64,000 nt of DNA from Arthrobacter sp. AZCC_0090. Its GTDB lineage: Bacteria > Actinomycetota > Actinomycetes > Actinomycetales > Micrococcaceae. The stretch is taken from assembly GCF_014207375.1 (NCBI RefSeq), contig NZ_JACHEE010000016.1, forward strand, positions 1-64,000, given 5' to 3'. The notes under the pieces were generated by a model. The model was not told the origin of the DNA, made no database searches, and saw only the letters and a list, made by a program, of their open reading frames with translations. Positions 35,843 through 43,811 of the stretch are shown here, in pieces. The stretch's first letter is position 1; each line of letters begins with the position of its first letter. Made by a program: the position numbers and the translations under genes.

Positions 35843-36055
35843 AAGGGCGAACGTCATGCAACAGTGCACGAATAGTGGCGGCGGTTGCACCGAAATCCCG
35901 TCCGGACGCTCAGGGGAAAGCATTGAAAACTCGAAAGTCGGCGCGATCTAAATTTGTACGGCAAGACCGAACCAGGACAGTGAACTGGAGGGTGGGAACC
36001 GGTGGAAACAACCTGACGGTGAGCGACTGGTGCGCAGGTAAAGCGACGCGGCCAA
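35843..36055. other. Stretch without a recognisable gene
   Basis: Left part of the ~1.7-kb insert between the two MFS/UvrA junction copies. GC content drops and no coding frame or repeat is convincing. Confidence 0.5.
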
Positions 36056-36307
36056 ATGACTGAATCCATCCAGGCTGAGGTCGCGCGCGCACTCAGCACA
36101 ATTCCAGTTCGTGCGTCTCGCCAAATGATCTCCACCGAGTATCAGTTTCACGTGAGCGAGATCCTGAGGCTTTTTGACATCGATGCAGTGGGCAGCGAAA
36201 AGGGCGTAATTTACGGGGACAAGGGAGTTGAGCTAGAAGATCAGCCTTTACTCTGGGCCATTCGCGTACTCGTGGCGAGGCGATTCGGTATCCCGGAAGC
36301 AATATGA
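36056..36307 (+). CDS. Small hypothetical protein in the insert
   Basis: 83 aa (MTESIQAEVARALSTIPV... to RRFGIPEAI). Composition is protein-like, acidic, with no membrane segment, but the ribosome site is poor and I recognise no family. It may be a fragment of a larger gene. Confidence 0.35.
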   Translation: MTESIQAEVARALSTIPVRASRQMISTEYQFHVSEILRLFDIDAVGSEKGVIYGDKGVELEDQPLLWAIRVLVARRFGIPEAI

Positions 36308-36516
36308 ATGGGCCAGGCCGGAGGCCCGCACAGGGAATCCTACGGATCTAGTGTCGCGTTTCTGAAGTTGTGGGACCGTACGTTCGAGCTCGTCGTAGAT
36401 CAGTTCCGATACGCGTCGAGGCAGTGCTCAGTTGACCTGGCATGGAAGCCAGGTCAACTGTTTCGCTTCAAAGCCCGCGTGGCCTACGCGATGAGTGCGT
36501 GCCGTTTATCTGGAGC
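36308..36516. other. Non-coding stretch carrying a strong hairpin
   Basis: No supported frame. The 13-bp perfect inverted repeat at 36429-36460 is the only structure seen. Confidence 0.5.
36429..36460. terminator. 13-bp perfect stem-loop
   Basis: CAGTTGACCTGGC (36429-36441) and GCCAGGTCAACTG (36448-36460) with a 6-base loop ATGGAA. No long U-run follows on either strand. It may end the small minus-strand genes to its right or be part of a mobile-element end. Confidence 0.45.
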
Positions 36517-36747
36517 CTAGCCATGTGGCTCCCGGTAGGCGTGCGCCAACGGGTCCTGATGATCAAGCTCGGCTGCGCGTGCACGTGCGGCCTTCTCCCT
36601 CCGGTAAAGAACTACTTCATTGATCACGTACAAAACTAGAACCACCGATGGCAAGAGGATTCGAAGCCACAGGTCCCAATTGGTCATAAAAAGGATCGCC
36701 AGGGACACCATAAAGATCGGCGGATGCGCGTAGCTGTACCATTTCAC
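36517..36747 (-). CDS. Small two-helix membrane protein
   Basis: 76 aa. Two hydrophobic stretches (PPIFMVSLAILFMTN and LWLRILLPSVVLVLYVINEVVL) followed by a basic then acidic tail (YRREKAARARAAELDHQD). GTG start overlaps the preceding secreted-protein stop in GTGA, with GAGAAGG upstream, so the two are coupled. Function unknown. Confidence 0.5.
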   Translation of the reverse strand: MKWYSYAHPPIFMVSLAILFMTNWDLWLRILLPSVVLVLYVINEVVLYRREKAARARAAELDHQDPLAHAYREPHG

Positions 36748-37322
36748 GATTGCCTTCTCTCAGAAGCCGCAGTCTCGCCCAGGCATATCCCGGAGCGGAG
36801 AGGACGGGTTGGAAAGGTTGATGCCGTAGCACCTGCGCTGTCTCGAATCAGGACCGAACCATCAGCTTCCACCTTCGCGGTGGATCCAACCGCGAGATCT
36901 AACGGGAATCGGTACTCGCGAGGTGCCTTGTCTGATTGGACTGTGATCAGCGTCTGCGAACCGTTCTGAGTGCCGTAGGTAGTTGTTGTCGCACCGGACA
37001 GGACGGTAGTCAAAAGCGGGGCGCCCTCGCCAACAAAGTGACCGTCAGGGACGCCTTTGAGTTCAGCCGGCGTCGTCCCTGACCTTTGACCGGGAACGGT
37101 GAGTCGCATTGCCTGTGCTCCAGATTGTGACTCAACCGTGGTGGTTCCAGGCTGAACAGTGGTGGTCACTCTTGCTTCGAGCGAAGGCGGCTCGGCACTC
37201 TGGCTTGACGAAGGTAAGGCTTCGGCCGACGAAGCGTTTGCAACGCCTGCCCCAGCAGCCATCACAGCTGCGACCACCGCTCCAACCATCCCGGATCTCG
37301 TCCAAATTGATATCTTCTTCAT
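36744..37322 (-). CDS. Secreted protein of unknown function, possibly 3'-truncated
   Basis: 192 aa. Sec signal peptide MKKISIWTRSGMVGAVVAAV with cleavage near GVANA-SS, then a Ser/Thr/Pro-rich segment and a beta-rich domain (REYRFPLDLAVGSTAKVEAD, GSVLIRDSAGATASTF). I believe related secreted actinobacterial proteins continue well beyond the ASTF point; here the frame turns into an Arg/Ser-rich tail and stops, so a frameshift or truncation is likely. ATG at 37320-37322 chosen for the signal peptide. Lies inside the insert between the MFS and UvrA-like genes. Confidence 0.5.
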   Translation of the reverse strand: MKKISIWTRSGMVGAVVAAVMAAGAGVANASSAEALPSSSQSAEPPSLEARVTTTVQPGTTTVESQSGAQAMRLTVPGQRSGTTPAELKGVPDGHFVGEGAPLLTTVLSGATTTTYGTQNGSQTLITVQSDKAPREYRFPLDLAVGSTAKVEADGSVLIRDSAGATASTFPTRPLRSGICLGETAASERRQS

Positions 37323-37548
37323 CAAAATTCGACTCCCCAAATATAGTTTTCCGCAAGAGGCCCGGCTGGAGGTCCTGCCGCACTATGATTTTGGAGCTAT
37401 CAGGATCGACGCCGGTCCTGGGATGAGCCTAGGTGCGCGAAAATGCCACTGAGTGTCCGATGACCACAAATTGAGTGGCATCGGGGCAAAGTTGAGTACT
37501 GCCCGGTCGAAGCACAAACCTGGGGATGCGCTCTACAATCCCGCTAGC

Positions 37549-39939
37549 TCACCCCCCGACGTACGCCGCCAGGTGCTCGCCGGTGAGGGTTGAACGCGCG
37601 GCGACGAGATCGGCGGGCGTGCCCTCGAACACGACCTTCCCGCCGTCGTGACCGGCGCCTGGGCCGAGATCGATGATCCAGTCGGCGTGCGCCATGACCG
37701 CCTGGTGGTGCTCGATGACAATGACCGACTTGCCGGAGTCCACGAGCCGGTCGAGCAAGCCGAGCAACTGTTCTACGTCGGCGAGATGCAAGCCCGAGGT
37801 GGGCTCGTCGAGGACGAGTACGCCGCCCTTTTCACCCATGTGGGTGGCGAGCTTGATCCGCTGCCGCTCGCCGCCGGAAAGCGTCGTGAGCGGCTGGCCG
37901 AGACTGAGGTAGCCGAGTCCGACGTCGGCCAGCCTCTTCAGGATTGCGTGGGCGGCCGGAATGCGGGCCTCGCCGTCGGAGAAGAATTCTTCGGCTTCTT
38001 TCACGGGCATCGCCAGGACCTCGGCGATGTTGCGGCCGCCGAGGCGGTATTCGAGCACGGATGCCTGGAACCGTTTGCCTTCGCACTCCTCGCAGGGAGT
38101 GGACACGGTGTCCATGAACCCGAGGTCCGTATAGATGACGCCCGCGCCGTTGCAGGTGGGGCACGCGCCCTCCGAGTTCGCGCTGAACAGCGCCGGCTTC
38201 ACGCCGTTGGCCTTCGCGAACGCCTTACGAATCGGCTCAAGCAATCCTGTGTACGTCGCGGGGTTGCTCCGCCGCGAGCCCTTGATCCCCGCCTGATCGA
38301 TCGATACGACGCCGTCCCTCCCGGACAGCGAGCCGTGAATCAGGGAGCTCTTGCCGGAACCCGCGACGCCGGTGACGACGACGAGGACCCCCAGCGGAAT
38401 GTCGATGTCGACCTCGCGCAGGTTGTTCGCAGCCGCGCCACGGATCTCCAGCGCCCCCGCGGGATTCCGCGTGGTCTCCTTGAGGGTGGCGCGGTCCCCA
38501 AGGTGGCGGCCAGTCAGAGTGCCGCTGGACCGCAACCCGTCGAGCGTGCCCTCAAACACCACCTCGCCACCGGCGGTGCCCGCGCCAGGGCCGAGGTCGA
38601 CGACGTGATCGGCGATCGCGATCGCTTCCGGCTTGTGCTCCACGACGAGCACGGTGTTGCCTTTGTCCCGCAGCTGCAGCAGGAGCTTGTTCATGCGCTC
38701 GATGTCATGCGGGTGCAAGCCGATGGTGGGCTCGTCAAAGACGTAGGTGACGTCGGTGAGTGAGGAGCCCAGATGCCGGATCATCTTGGTGCGCTGCGCC
38801 TCACCGCCGGAAAGAGTACCTGCCGGCCGATCGAGTGAGAGATAACCAAGCCCGATCTCCGCGAACGAGTCGAGGAGGTGCCGCAGCCCTTTGAGCAGCG
38901 GGGCAACTGACGGCTCATCGAGGCCCCGCACCCATTCGGCGAGGTCGCTGATCTGCATCGAACACGCGTCGGCGATGCTGATTCCCTTGATCTTCGACGA
39001 GCGGGCCGCCTCGGTGAGCCGGGTGCCATCGCATTCTGGACAGGTGGTGAAGGTGATCGCCCGCTCCACGAAGGCACGGATGTGCGGCTGCATTCCCTCA
39101 GGGTCCTTGGAGAGCATGGACTTCTGGATCTTCGGGATCAGGCCTTCGTATGTCAGGTTGATGCCTTCGACCTTGATCTTGGTCGGCTCCTTGTGGAGCA
39201 GGTCGTGGAGTTCCCTTTTGGTGTACTTGCTGATCGGCTTGTCCATGTCGAAGAAGCCGGAGCCGCTGAAGATGCGGCCGTACCAGCCGTCCATGCTGTA
39301 GCCGGGGATGGTGAGCGCGCCCTCTGCGAGCGACTTGCCGCCGTCGTACAGGGCGGTCAAGTCGAAGTCGGTGACGGAGCCGCGCCCTTCGCAGCGCGGG
39401 CACATGCCGCCCGTGATACTGAAACTGCGGCGCTCCTTCGTCGTGGTGCCGCCGCGCTCTAGGGTGACCGCGCCGGCGCCGGAGATCGAGGCGACATTGA
39501 ACGAGAACGCCTGGGGTGATCCGATGTGCGGTTGGCCAAGCCGGCTGAAGAGCATGCGCAGCATGGCGTTCGCATCGGTGGCGGTACCCACCGTGGAACG
39601 GGGGTTTGCGCCCATTCGCTCCTGGTCGACGATGATCGCCGTCGTGAGTCCCTCGAGCAGGTCGACGTCCGGCCGGGCCATCGTGGCCATGAACCCCTGC
39701 ACAAAAGTGCTGTACGTTTCGTTGATCATCCGCTGCGACTCCGCGGCGATCGTGGCGAACACAAGGGAGCTCTTGCCCGAACCGGAGACGCCCGTGAACA
39801 CGGTCAGCCGGCGCTTTGGCAGCTCGATGCTGATGTCCTTGAGGTTGTTCTCCCGCGCGCCCTGCACCCGGATCAGATCGTGGGTGTCAGCGATGTGCAG
39901 CTCAGGCGACTGCGTGTCCGTGCTCGTGGCCGTGCTCAT
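37549..39939 (-). CDS. UvrA-like (UvrA2/DrrC-type) ABC ATPase
   Basis: 796 aa, shorter than the ~950 of repair UvrA. Two ATPase halves: Walker A GVSGSGKSS and GVAGSGKSS, signatures LSGGEAQR and LSGGERQR, Walker B VFDEPTIGLH and VLDEPTSGLH; zinc cysteines CPRCEGRG, CPECDGTR, CPTCNGAG, CEECEGKR. The UvrB-interaction domain is reduced, as in UvrA2/DrrC proteins that protect DNA from intercalating drugs. The second of two ATG codons fits the GGAG spacing. The neighbouring MFS pump makes drug resistance the likely role. No PadR or TetR regulator gene is adjacent. Confidence 0.88.
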   Translation of the reverse strand: MSTATSTDTQSPELHIADTHDLIRVQGARENNLKDISIELPKRRLTVFTGVSGSGKSSLVFATIAAESQRMINETYSTFVQGFMATMARPDVDLLEGLTTAIIVDQERMGANPRSTVGTATDANAMLRMLFSRLGQPHIGSPQAFSFNVASISGAGAVTLERGGTTTKERRSFSITGGMCPRCEGRGSVTDFDLTALYDGGKSLAEGALTIPGYSMDGWYGRIFSGSGFFDMDKPISKYTKRELHDLLHKEPTKIKVEGINLTYEGLIPKIQKSMLSKDPEGMQPHIRAFVERAITFTTCPECDGTRLTEAARSSKIKGISIADACSMQISDLAEWVRGLDEPSVAPLLKGLRHLLDSFAEIGLGYLSLDRPAGTLSGGEAQRTKMIRHLGSSLTDVTYVFDEPTIGLHPHDIERMNKLLLQLRDKGNTVLVVEHKPEAIAIADHVVDLGPGAGTAGGEVVFEGTLDGLRSSGTLTGRHLGDRATLKETTRNPAGALEIRGAAANNLREVDIDIPLGVLVVVTGVAGSGKSSLIHGSLSGRDGVVSIDQAGIKGSRRSNPATYTGLLEPIRKAFAKANGVKPALFSANSEGACPTCNGAGVIYTDLGFMDTVSTPCEECEGKRFQASVLEYRLGGRNIAEVLAMPVKEAEEFFSDGEARIPAAHAILKRLADVGLGYLSLGQPLTTLSGGERQRIKLATHMGEKGGVLVLDEPTSGLHLADVEQLLGLLDRLVDSGKSVIVIEHHQAVMAHADWIIDLGPGAGHDGGKVVFEGTPADLVAARSTLTGEHLAAYVGG

Positions 39940-40031
39940 CATGTCTCCATCTGGTACGCGGTGCCGCCTTCGCGGCCTCCGTTGGCAAGTCTGGCTCTAT
40001 CTAACTAGCACCAAGTAGTACGTCTTGGTGG

Positions 40032-40063
40032 CCGCGCACACGGGCGGAAGCCCGTGTGCGCGG
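40032..40063 (-). terminator. Strong hairpin after the VOC gene
   Basis: CCGCGCACACGGGC and GCCCGTGTGCGCGG form a perfect 14-bp stem with a 4-base loop, starting 4 bases after the VOC stop on the minus strand. It insulates the UvrA-like promoter region that follows. Confidence 0.7.
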
Positions 40064-40067
40064 TTGG

Positions 40068-40427
40068 CTATTGAGGATCCTGAAGCAGTCCGAGGACGTT
40101 GCCGTCCGGGTCGGTGACGGTGGCTACCAAACGGCCCCCTCCGACGTCGTGGGCTGCTTCGTTCACTGTGGCACCCGCGGCGGTTACTTCGGCCAGCTTC
40201 GCCTCGATGTCCGAAACGTGCCAGTAGGCCACGGGCGAGGTCATGTGTTGGGGACCGCCGCCCGGCACCAGCCCGATGTGCTGGCCCGCGACGTCGAAGC
40301 CGACGTAATAGGGTCCGTCGGCTTGCGGTTGTATGCCAAGCAGTGCGGCATAAACGGCTTTCGCCGCCGCGAGATCGGAAACGGGATGCAGCACGGTCTT
40401 GATTCCCTCGTTGGAAGAGTCGCTCAT
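40068..40427 (-). CDS. VOC-superfamily (glyoxalase/bleomycin-resistance fold) protein
   Basis: 119 aa single VOC module: KTVLHPVSDLAAAKAVYAALLG, YVGFDVAGQHIGLV, and closing TVTDPDGNVLGLLQDP. Metal-type positions His19 and the terminal acidic residue are partly conserved, so it may be a metalloenzyme or a ligand-binding protein. ATG 40425-40427 with AGGAG eight bases upstream is preferred over one 18 bases earlier. Transcribed alone. Confidence 0.85.
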   Translation of the reverse strand: MSDSSNEGIKTVLHPVSDLAAAKAVYAALLGIQPQADGPYYVGFDVAGQHIGLVPGGGPQHMTSPVAYWHVSDIEAKLAEVTAAGATVNEAAHDVGGGRLVATVTDPDGNVLGLLQDPQ

Positions 40428-40649
40428 GATCACTCCTGAAGTCATTGCGGGACAAAGCTGGCGTGGACGATGTTGTCCATGACCGCCATTCTAGGCGCGG
40501 CCCGTTAGCGGCGCTTCTCCATTCCTGACCGGTCTGGGCGCAAAGGAAATCGCACGTAGACGCCGTTCGTCAACGGTGCCACTATGACCGAATACGGCAC
40601 GCCGCACCTGGCACGCCGCGCCGGCGCAAAAGCGAGGGTGGAGGAACCA

Positions 40650-41081
40650 ATGCACGGGTCCGATCTCGATCTGATGGTGGAGAAATATCATCGGGCGCTC
40701 GACGCGTTCGTCACGGGAGACCCGGAACTGCAGAAGAAGCTGTTTTCGAAGCGCGACGACGTCACGCTCGCCAATCCGCTCGGCCCGCCAGCACGGGGCC
40801 GGAACGCGGTCGAGGCGACCATGGACCGGGCAGCCTCCCAGTTGAGGGAAGGCGAGCCCATCAGCTTCGAACGAATCTCCGGCTACACCGGGACGGATCT
40901 TGCGTACATTGTTGAAATTGAACGGGCCCGGGCCAAGGTAGGCGGGTCTGATGAAGTGTCCCCAATACCCCTCCGCGTGACCACGATTTTCCGATGGGAA
41001 GACGGGGAGTGGAAGGTTCTCCACCGTCACGCAGATCCGATACTTTCCCCGCGGCCCATCGAGTCGATCGTGCAGGCCTAA
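40650..41081 (+). CDS. SnoaL/NTF2-like protein (DUF4440-type)
   Basis: 143 aa alpha+beta cone fold: a long first helix (LMVEKYHRALDAFVTGD), RDDVTLANPLGPPARGRNAVEATM, and the strand pair VTTIFRWEDGEWKVLHRHAD. Members act as small isomerases, cyclases or stress proteins. GGAGGA eight bases upstream fixes the ATG at 40650; 22 earlier in-frame codons are discarded. Overlaps the convergent NUDIX gene by four bases. Confidence 0.85.
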   Translation: MHGSDLDLMVEKYHRALDAFVTGDPELQKKLFSKRDDVTLANPLGPPARGRNAVEATMDRAASQLREGEPISFERISGYTGTDLAYIVEIERARAKVGGSDEVSPIPLRVTTIFRWEDGEWKVLHRHADPILSPRPIESIVQA

Positions 41082-41548
41082 GCGCTCCCGAGGTGCCGGA
41101 TCAACGCGTCGAGGATAGGCACCTGCCCGCCCACCAGTTTGGCGCGGGCTATGGTCTCCGTGGCCCACACGGCGTCGTCGATCTCGGGGTAGCTCCGGAC
41201 AATGCCGGATCCTCGCGGCCACTCCAGCTCAAAGGTGTTGCTTTCAATTCTTTCGGGCGCGAAGTCGGACTCAGCCGCGAAGGCGGTGATGAGCTTGCCC
41301 GACGGTTGCCGGAAGGTGCCCAACCCGAGGTAATCGACGTCGGGCGGGGGAGTGCCCATTTCCTCTGCGAACTCGCGCTTGGCAGCTACCAGCGGGTCCT
41401 CGCTTTCGAGGTATTCGCCTTTGGGAATGGACCATGCGCGTTCATCCTTGTGGGACCAGAACGGTCCGCCCATGTGGGCTATCCACACCTCCAATTCCGC
41501 TGTGGAGGTCCGACGATACAACAGAATTCCTGCGCTTCGAACTGTCAT
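41078..41548 (-). CDS. NUDIX hydrolase
   Basis: 156 aa. The NUDIX box is complete: Gly of PKGEYLESEDP, then AAKREFAEEMG, giving the GX5EX7REUXEEXGU pattern. The N-terminus MTVRSAGILLYRR is typical of the DUF4916-like/ADP-sugar group that resembles diadenosine polyphosphate hydrolases. I discard 68 in-frame codons upstream that would run through the hairpin at 41588-41636. Substrate not predictable. Confidence 0.88.
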   Translation of the reverse strand: MTVRSAGILLYRRTSTAELEVWIAHMGGPFWSHKDERAWSIPKGEYLESEDPLVAAKREFAEEMGTPPPDVDYLGLGTFRQPSGKLITAFAAESDFAPERIESNTFELEWPRGSGIVRSYPEIDDAVWATETIARAKLVGGQVPILDALIRHLGSA

Positions 41549-41587
41549 TTGCCCAAGGTTATCGGTCGGCGCTGTAGCGCGCTGTAT

Positions 41588-41636
41588 AAAGCAGGACGAC
41601 GACGGCGGGAGCCTCCCGCCGTCGTTGTCCTGCTTT
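41588..41636. terminator. 24-bp bidirectional terminator hairpin
   Basis: A 49-base near-perfect palindrome from AAAGCAGGAC to GTCCTGCTTT, centred at 41612, with one G-U pair; the core stem ACGACGGCGGGAG recurs at 33072. Terminal A/T runs give a U-tail on either strand. It follows the DUF2630 stop. Confidence 0.8.
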
Positions 41637-41646
41637 CCTTGTGGCT

Positions 41647-41898
41647 TCAGCCGGTGTAGCCTTCCACCTGTTTTGAGGGCCGTGGTGTGGCCTCGTTCGG
41701 GTTCTCCCCGTACTGCCTCTTTGCGCGCCGTTGCCGTAAGAGATCCCAGCACTGATCCAAGTCCTGCTCAATGCGCTCCAGCCTTGCGCGGTCAGGCGCG
41801 TGCCCAGGGCCAGGCGGCGCCGCCTCTGCTTTTTCCCGGAGCTCGCGTTCTTCTTCGACGAGCGATTGGATGCGGTGGAGAATGCCCTGTTCGTCCAT
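41647..41898 (-). CDS. DUF2630-family protein
   Basis: 83 aa helical protein starting MDEQGILHRIQSLVEEERELRE and containing DRARLERIEQDLDQCWDLLRQRRA, the DUF2630 signature found across actinobacteria. Likely a small coiled-coil dimer; function unknown. AGGAAGAG precedes the ATG. Confidence 0.88.
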   Translation of the reverse strand: MDEQGILHRIQSLVEEERELREKAEAAPPGPGHAPDRARLERIEQDLDQCWDLLRQRRAKRQYGENPNEATPRPSKQVEGYTG

Positions 41899-42054
41899 GG
41901 TGACCCTCTTCCTGACCTAGCCGTTACCAGTCAGCGTAATGAGGTGCACTGGGCGTGGCCAGAGCAGTCTTGTTTCGCCCGCCCGCCCATCTCCTGTTTG
42001 CGGAATACTTGGATTCAGATCCAGGATTTCCGCGAACGAGGGCGGTGAAGACCC

Positions 42055-42672
42055 GTGAACGGCGAGAACAGTGCGTTCAGGCGCCGGATGGAACGTGCCA
42101 TGGAACTGCGAAATGTGCGCGCCACTGGCATGACGGCACAGGAAGAAGCCGAACTTGAGGCCGCCGAGGAAGAAGAGCGGCAGAAGCGCAAGAAGGTAGA
42201 CGACGCCGCGCGCGTTGAGTATTTGATCCGCGAAGCCATGGCCCAGGGGAAGTTCGACAACCTGAAGTACTCAGGCAAGCCGATCCCGGGGCTGGGGGAG
42301 CGCTACGATCCCGATTGGTGGGTCAAGGGCCTCATTCAACGTGAGCATCTCAGCGGCCTAGGGCCGAAGGCCATTCTGCTCCGCACCGAGGACGCCGAAT
42401 TGGATGCCAAGCTCGATGCGCTGTACTCAGAGCAGCAGGTCCGGGAGCTGGTGGAGGATTTCAACGCACGCGTCATTGACGCACGGCGCCAGCTCCAGGG
42501 CGGACCGCCGGTGATCACGAAGACCCGCGACGTCGGCGTCGAGCTGGAACGCTGGCGCGAGCGTCGGGCGGCGGCTACTGAGGCAGCCGCCGCGGCGGCC
42601 GAGGAAACTGTTAATCGCGAACGTGCCGCCAAGCAGTCGTGGTGGCGTCGCATCTGGAATGGAACCGGATAG
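42055..42672 (+). CDS. DUF1992 (DnaJ-C28-like) protein
   Basis: 205 aa. The conserved DUF1992 core reads IREAMAQGKFDNLKYSGKPI followed by PGLGERYDPDWWVKGLIQRE; flanks are highly charged and helical (EEEERQKRKKVDD; an Ala-rich coiled coil near the end). Despite the name there is no J domain. Function unknown. GTG start at 42055 is the natural one by alignment of the N-terminal NSAFRRRMERAMELR. Followed by repeat locus 3. Confidence 0.85.
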   Translation: MNGENSAFRRRMERAMELRNVRATGMTAQEEAELEAAEEEERQKRKKVDDAARVEYLIREAMAQGKFDNLKYSGKPIPGLGERYDPDWWVKGLIQREHLSGLGPKAILLRTEDAELDAKLDALYSEQQVRELVEDFNARVIDARRQLQGGPPVITKTRDVGVELERWRERRAAATEAAAAAAEETVNRERAAKQSWWRRIWNGTG

Positions 42673-42690
42673 GCCGGTCAGCCGCCCGTC

Positions 42691-42970
42691 GGATCCTCGC
42701 TCACATATGGGTCGTTTTCTCCCGACCCTCCTGCAGATATCGCGGGTTTTCCCGAGACCCTCCTGCAGTCGTGTTACTTGAACGCGCGACGGCGGTCGCC
42801 CGCCAGGCGGGCGGGAAGCCGCCGTCGGACGTTCTTTGATACCCAATCTGTCGCCGCTCCGGCCGATATCCCGCCCTAGATCTGCAGGAGGGTTTGCCGG
42901 GAGGGCCGCATAGCTGCAGGAGGGTTTGCCGGGAGGGGTGGATATCTGCAGGAGGGTTTGCCGGGGGTGC
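42691..42970. repeat. 32-bp-period modular repeat array, locus 3, with central hairpin
   Basis: Three inverted heads end at 42704 (ATCCTCGCTCAC), 42736 and 42768 (ACCCTCCTGCAG), exactly 32 apart. Three direct heads CTGCAGGAGGGT start at 42882, 42914 and 42946, again 32 apart. Between them is a GC stem, CGACGGCGG (42787-42795) with CCGCCGTCG (42819-42827), enclosing an inner GCCCGCC/GGCGGGC stem. The whole is a large imperfect palindrome between DUF1992 and the convergent SDR gene. Confidence 0.85.
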
Positions 42971-42995
42971 TGCCACCGCCTCCATCCGCTGGACC

Positions 42996-43811
42996 TCAGT
43001 CGGGCTGGTTTCCCTTTCGGCTTGTGTTGAATGCGGGCGTTCCCGCCAGCCGGCCGCCGTCGACGGCGAGAACGGTTCCGGTGACGAACGACGACTGCTC
43101 CGAGCAAAGCCAGAGGGCCGCTGCAGCGATATCGGCGGTCGTGCCGATCCGGCCCAGCGGAACGGCGGCAGCGACGCGGTCCTGGGCGGCCTGTCCCGCT
43201 CCTGCAAGTCGCTCGGTGAGGATGGGGCCGGGAGCGATCGCGTTGACCCGGATACCCTCGGAGGCGTAATCGAGTGCAGCCACCCGGGTCAGGCCGCCGA
43301 CGCCGAATTTGCTCGCCACGTAGCCGCTCATGCCGGAGACGCCTTGTTCGCCGGCTGTGGAGGACATGTTCACGATCGCCCCGCCGCTTCCGCTTGCCAG
43401 CATGAGCTCGATTTCGTATTTCAGGCAGAGGAAGACTCCGCGCAGGTTCACCGCGATGGCGCTGTCGAACTCCTCGCTGGACCACTCGACCAGAGGCGCC
43501 GGCGTCCGTCCGCCGCCCGCCGCGTTGTTGACCGCAGCGTCGAGCCTGCCGAAGCGGTCCCGGATCTGGGTCAGCAAGGCTTTCACGGAGTCCCGGCTGC
43601 CTACATCTACGGGTATTGCCACGGCACTCCCGCCAGCCGCCGCGATGGCGGCGACCTTCTCGGATAAGCCCGAGCTGTCACGGGAGGCAAGAACAACGGT
43701 TGCGCCGGCGCTGGCAAGGGCGGCTGCGATCTCCGCGCCGATACCACGGCTGGCTCCGGTGACGAGAGCGACCTTGCCGGATAGCGGCCGGGTGGGATCC
43801 GCCGTCGTCAT
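42996..43811 (-). CDS. Short-chain dehydrogenase/reductase
   Basis: 271 aa classical SDR: cofactor motif TGASRGIG, NNAAGGG, catalytic Ser in NMSSTAGEQG and YxxxK in GYVASKFG, then APGPILTERL and the closing VTGTVLAVDGGRL. The Gly-rich motif followed by SRDS favours NADPH. Substrate unknown. It overlaps the membrane-protein gene upstream by ATGA, so both are probably controlled by the divergent MarR regulator. Confidence 0.88.
   Translation of the reverse strand: MTTADPTRPLSGKVALVTGASRGIGAEIAAALASAGATVVLASRDSSGLSEKVAAIAAAGGSAVAIPVDVGSRDSVKALLTQIRDRFGRLDAAVNNAAGGGRTPAPLVEWSSEEFDSAIAVNLRGVFLCLKYEIELMLASGSGGAIVNMSSTAGEQGVSGMSGYVASKFGVGGLTRVAALDYASEGIRVNAIAPGPILTERLAGAGQAAQDRVAAAVPLGRIGTTADIAAAALWLCSEQSSFVTGTVLAVDGGRLAGTPAFNTSRKGNQPD

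Noticed and set aside
37443..37540. Possible insertion-sequence end next to the UvrA-like gene
   Set aside because: No terminal inverted repeat, target duplication or transposase fragment could be identified; only the duplicated gene junction is clear.
42882..42970. Second CRISPR-like array
   Set aside because: Only three units, bodies are repeats themselves, and matching inverted units lie opposite.
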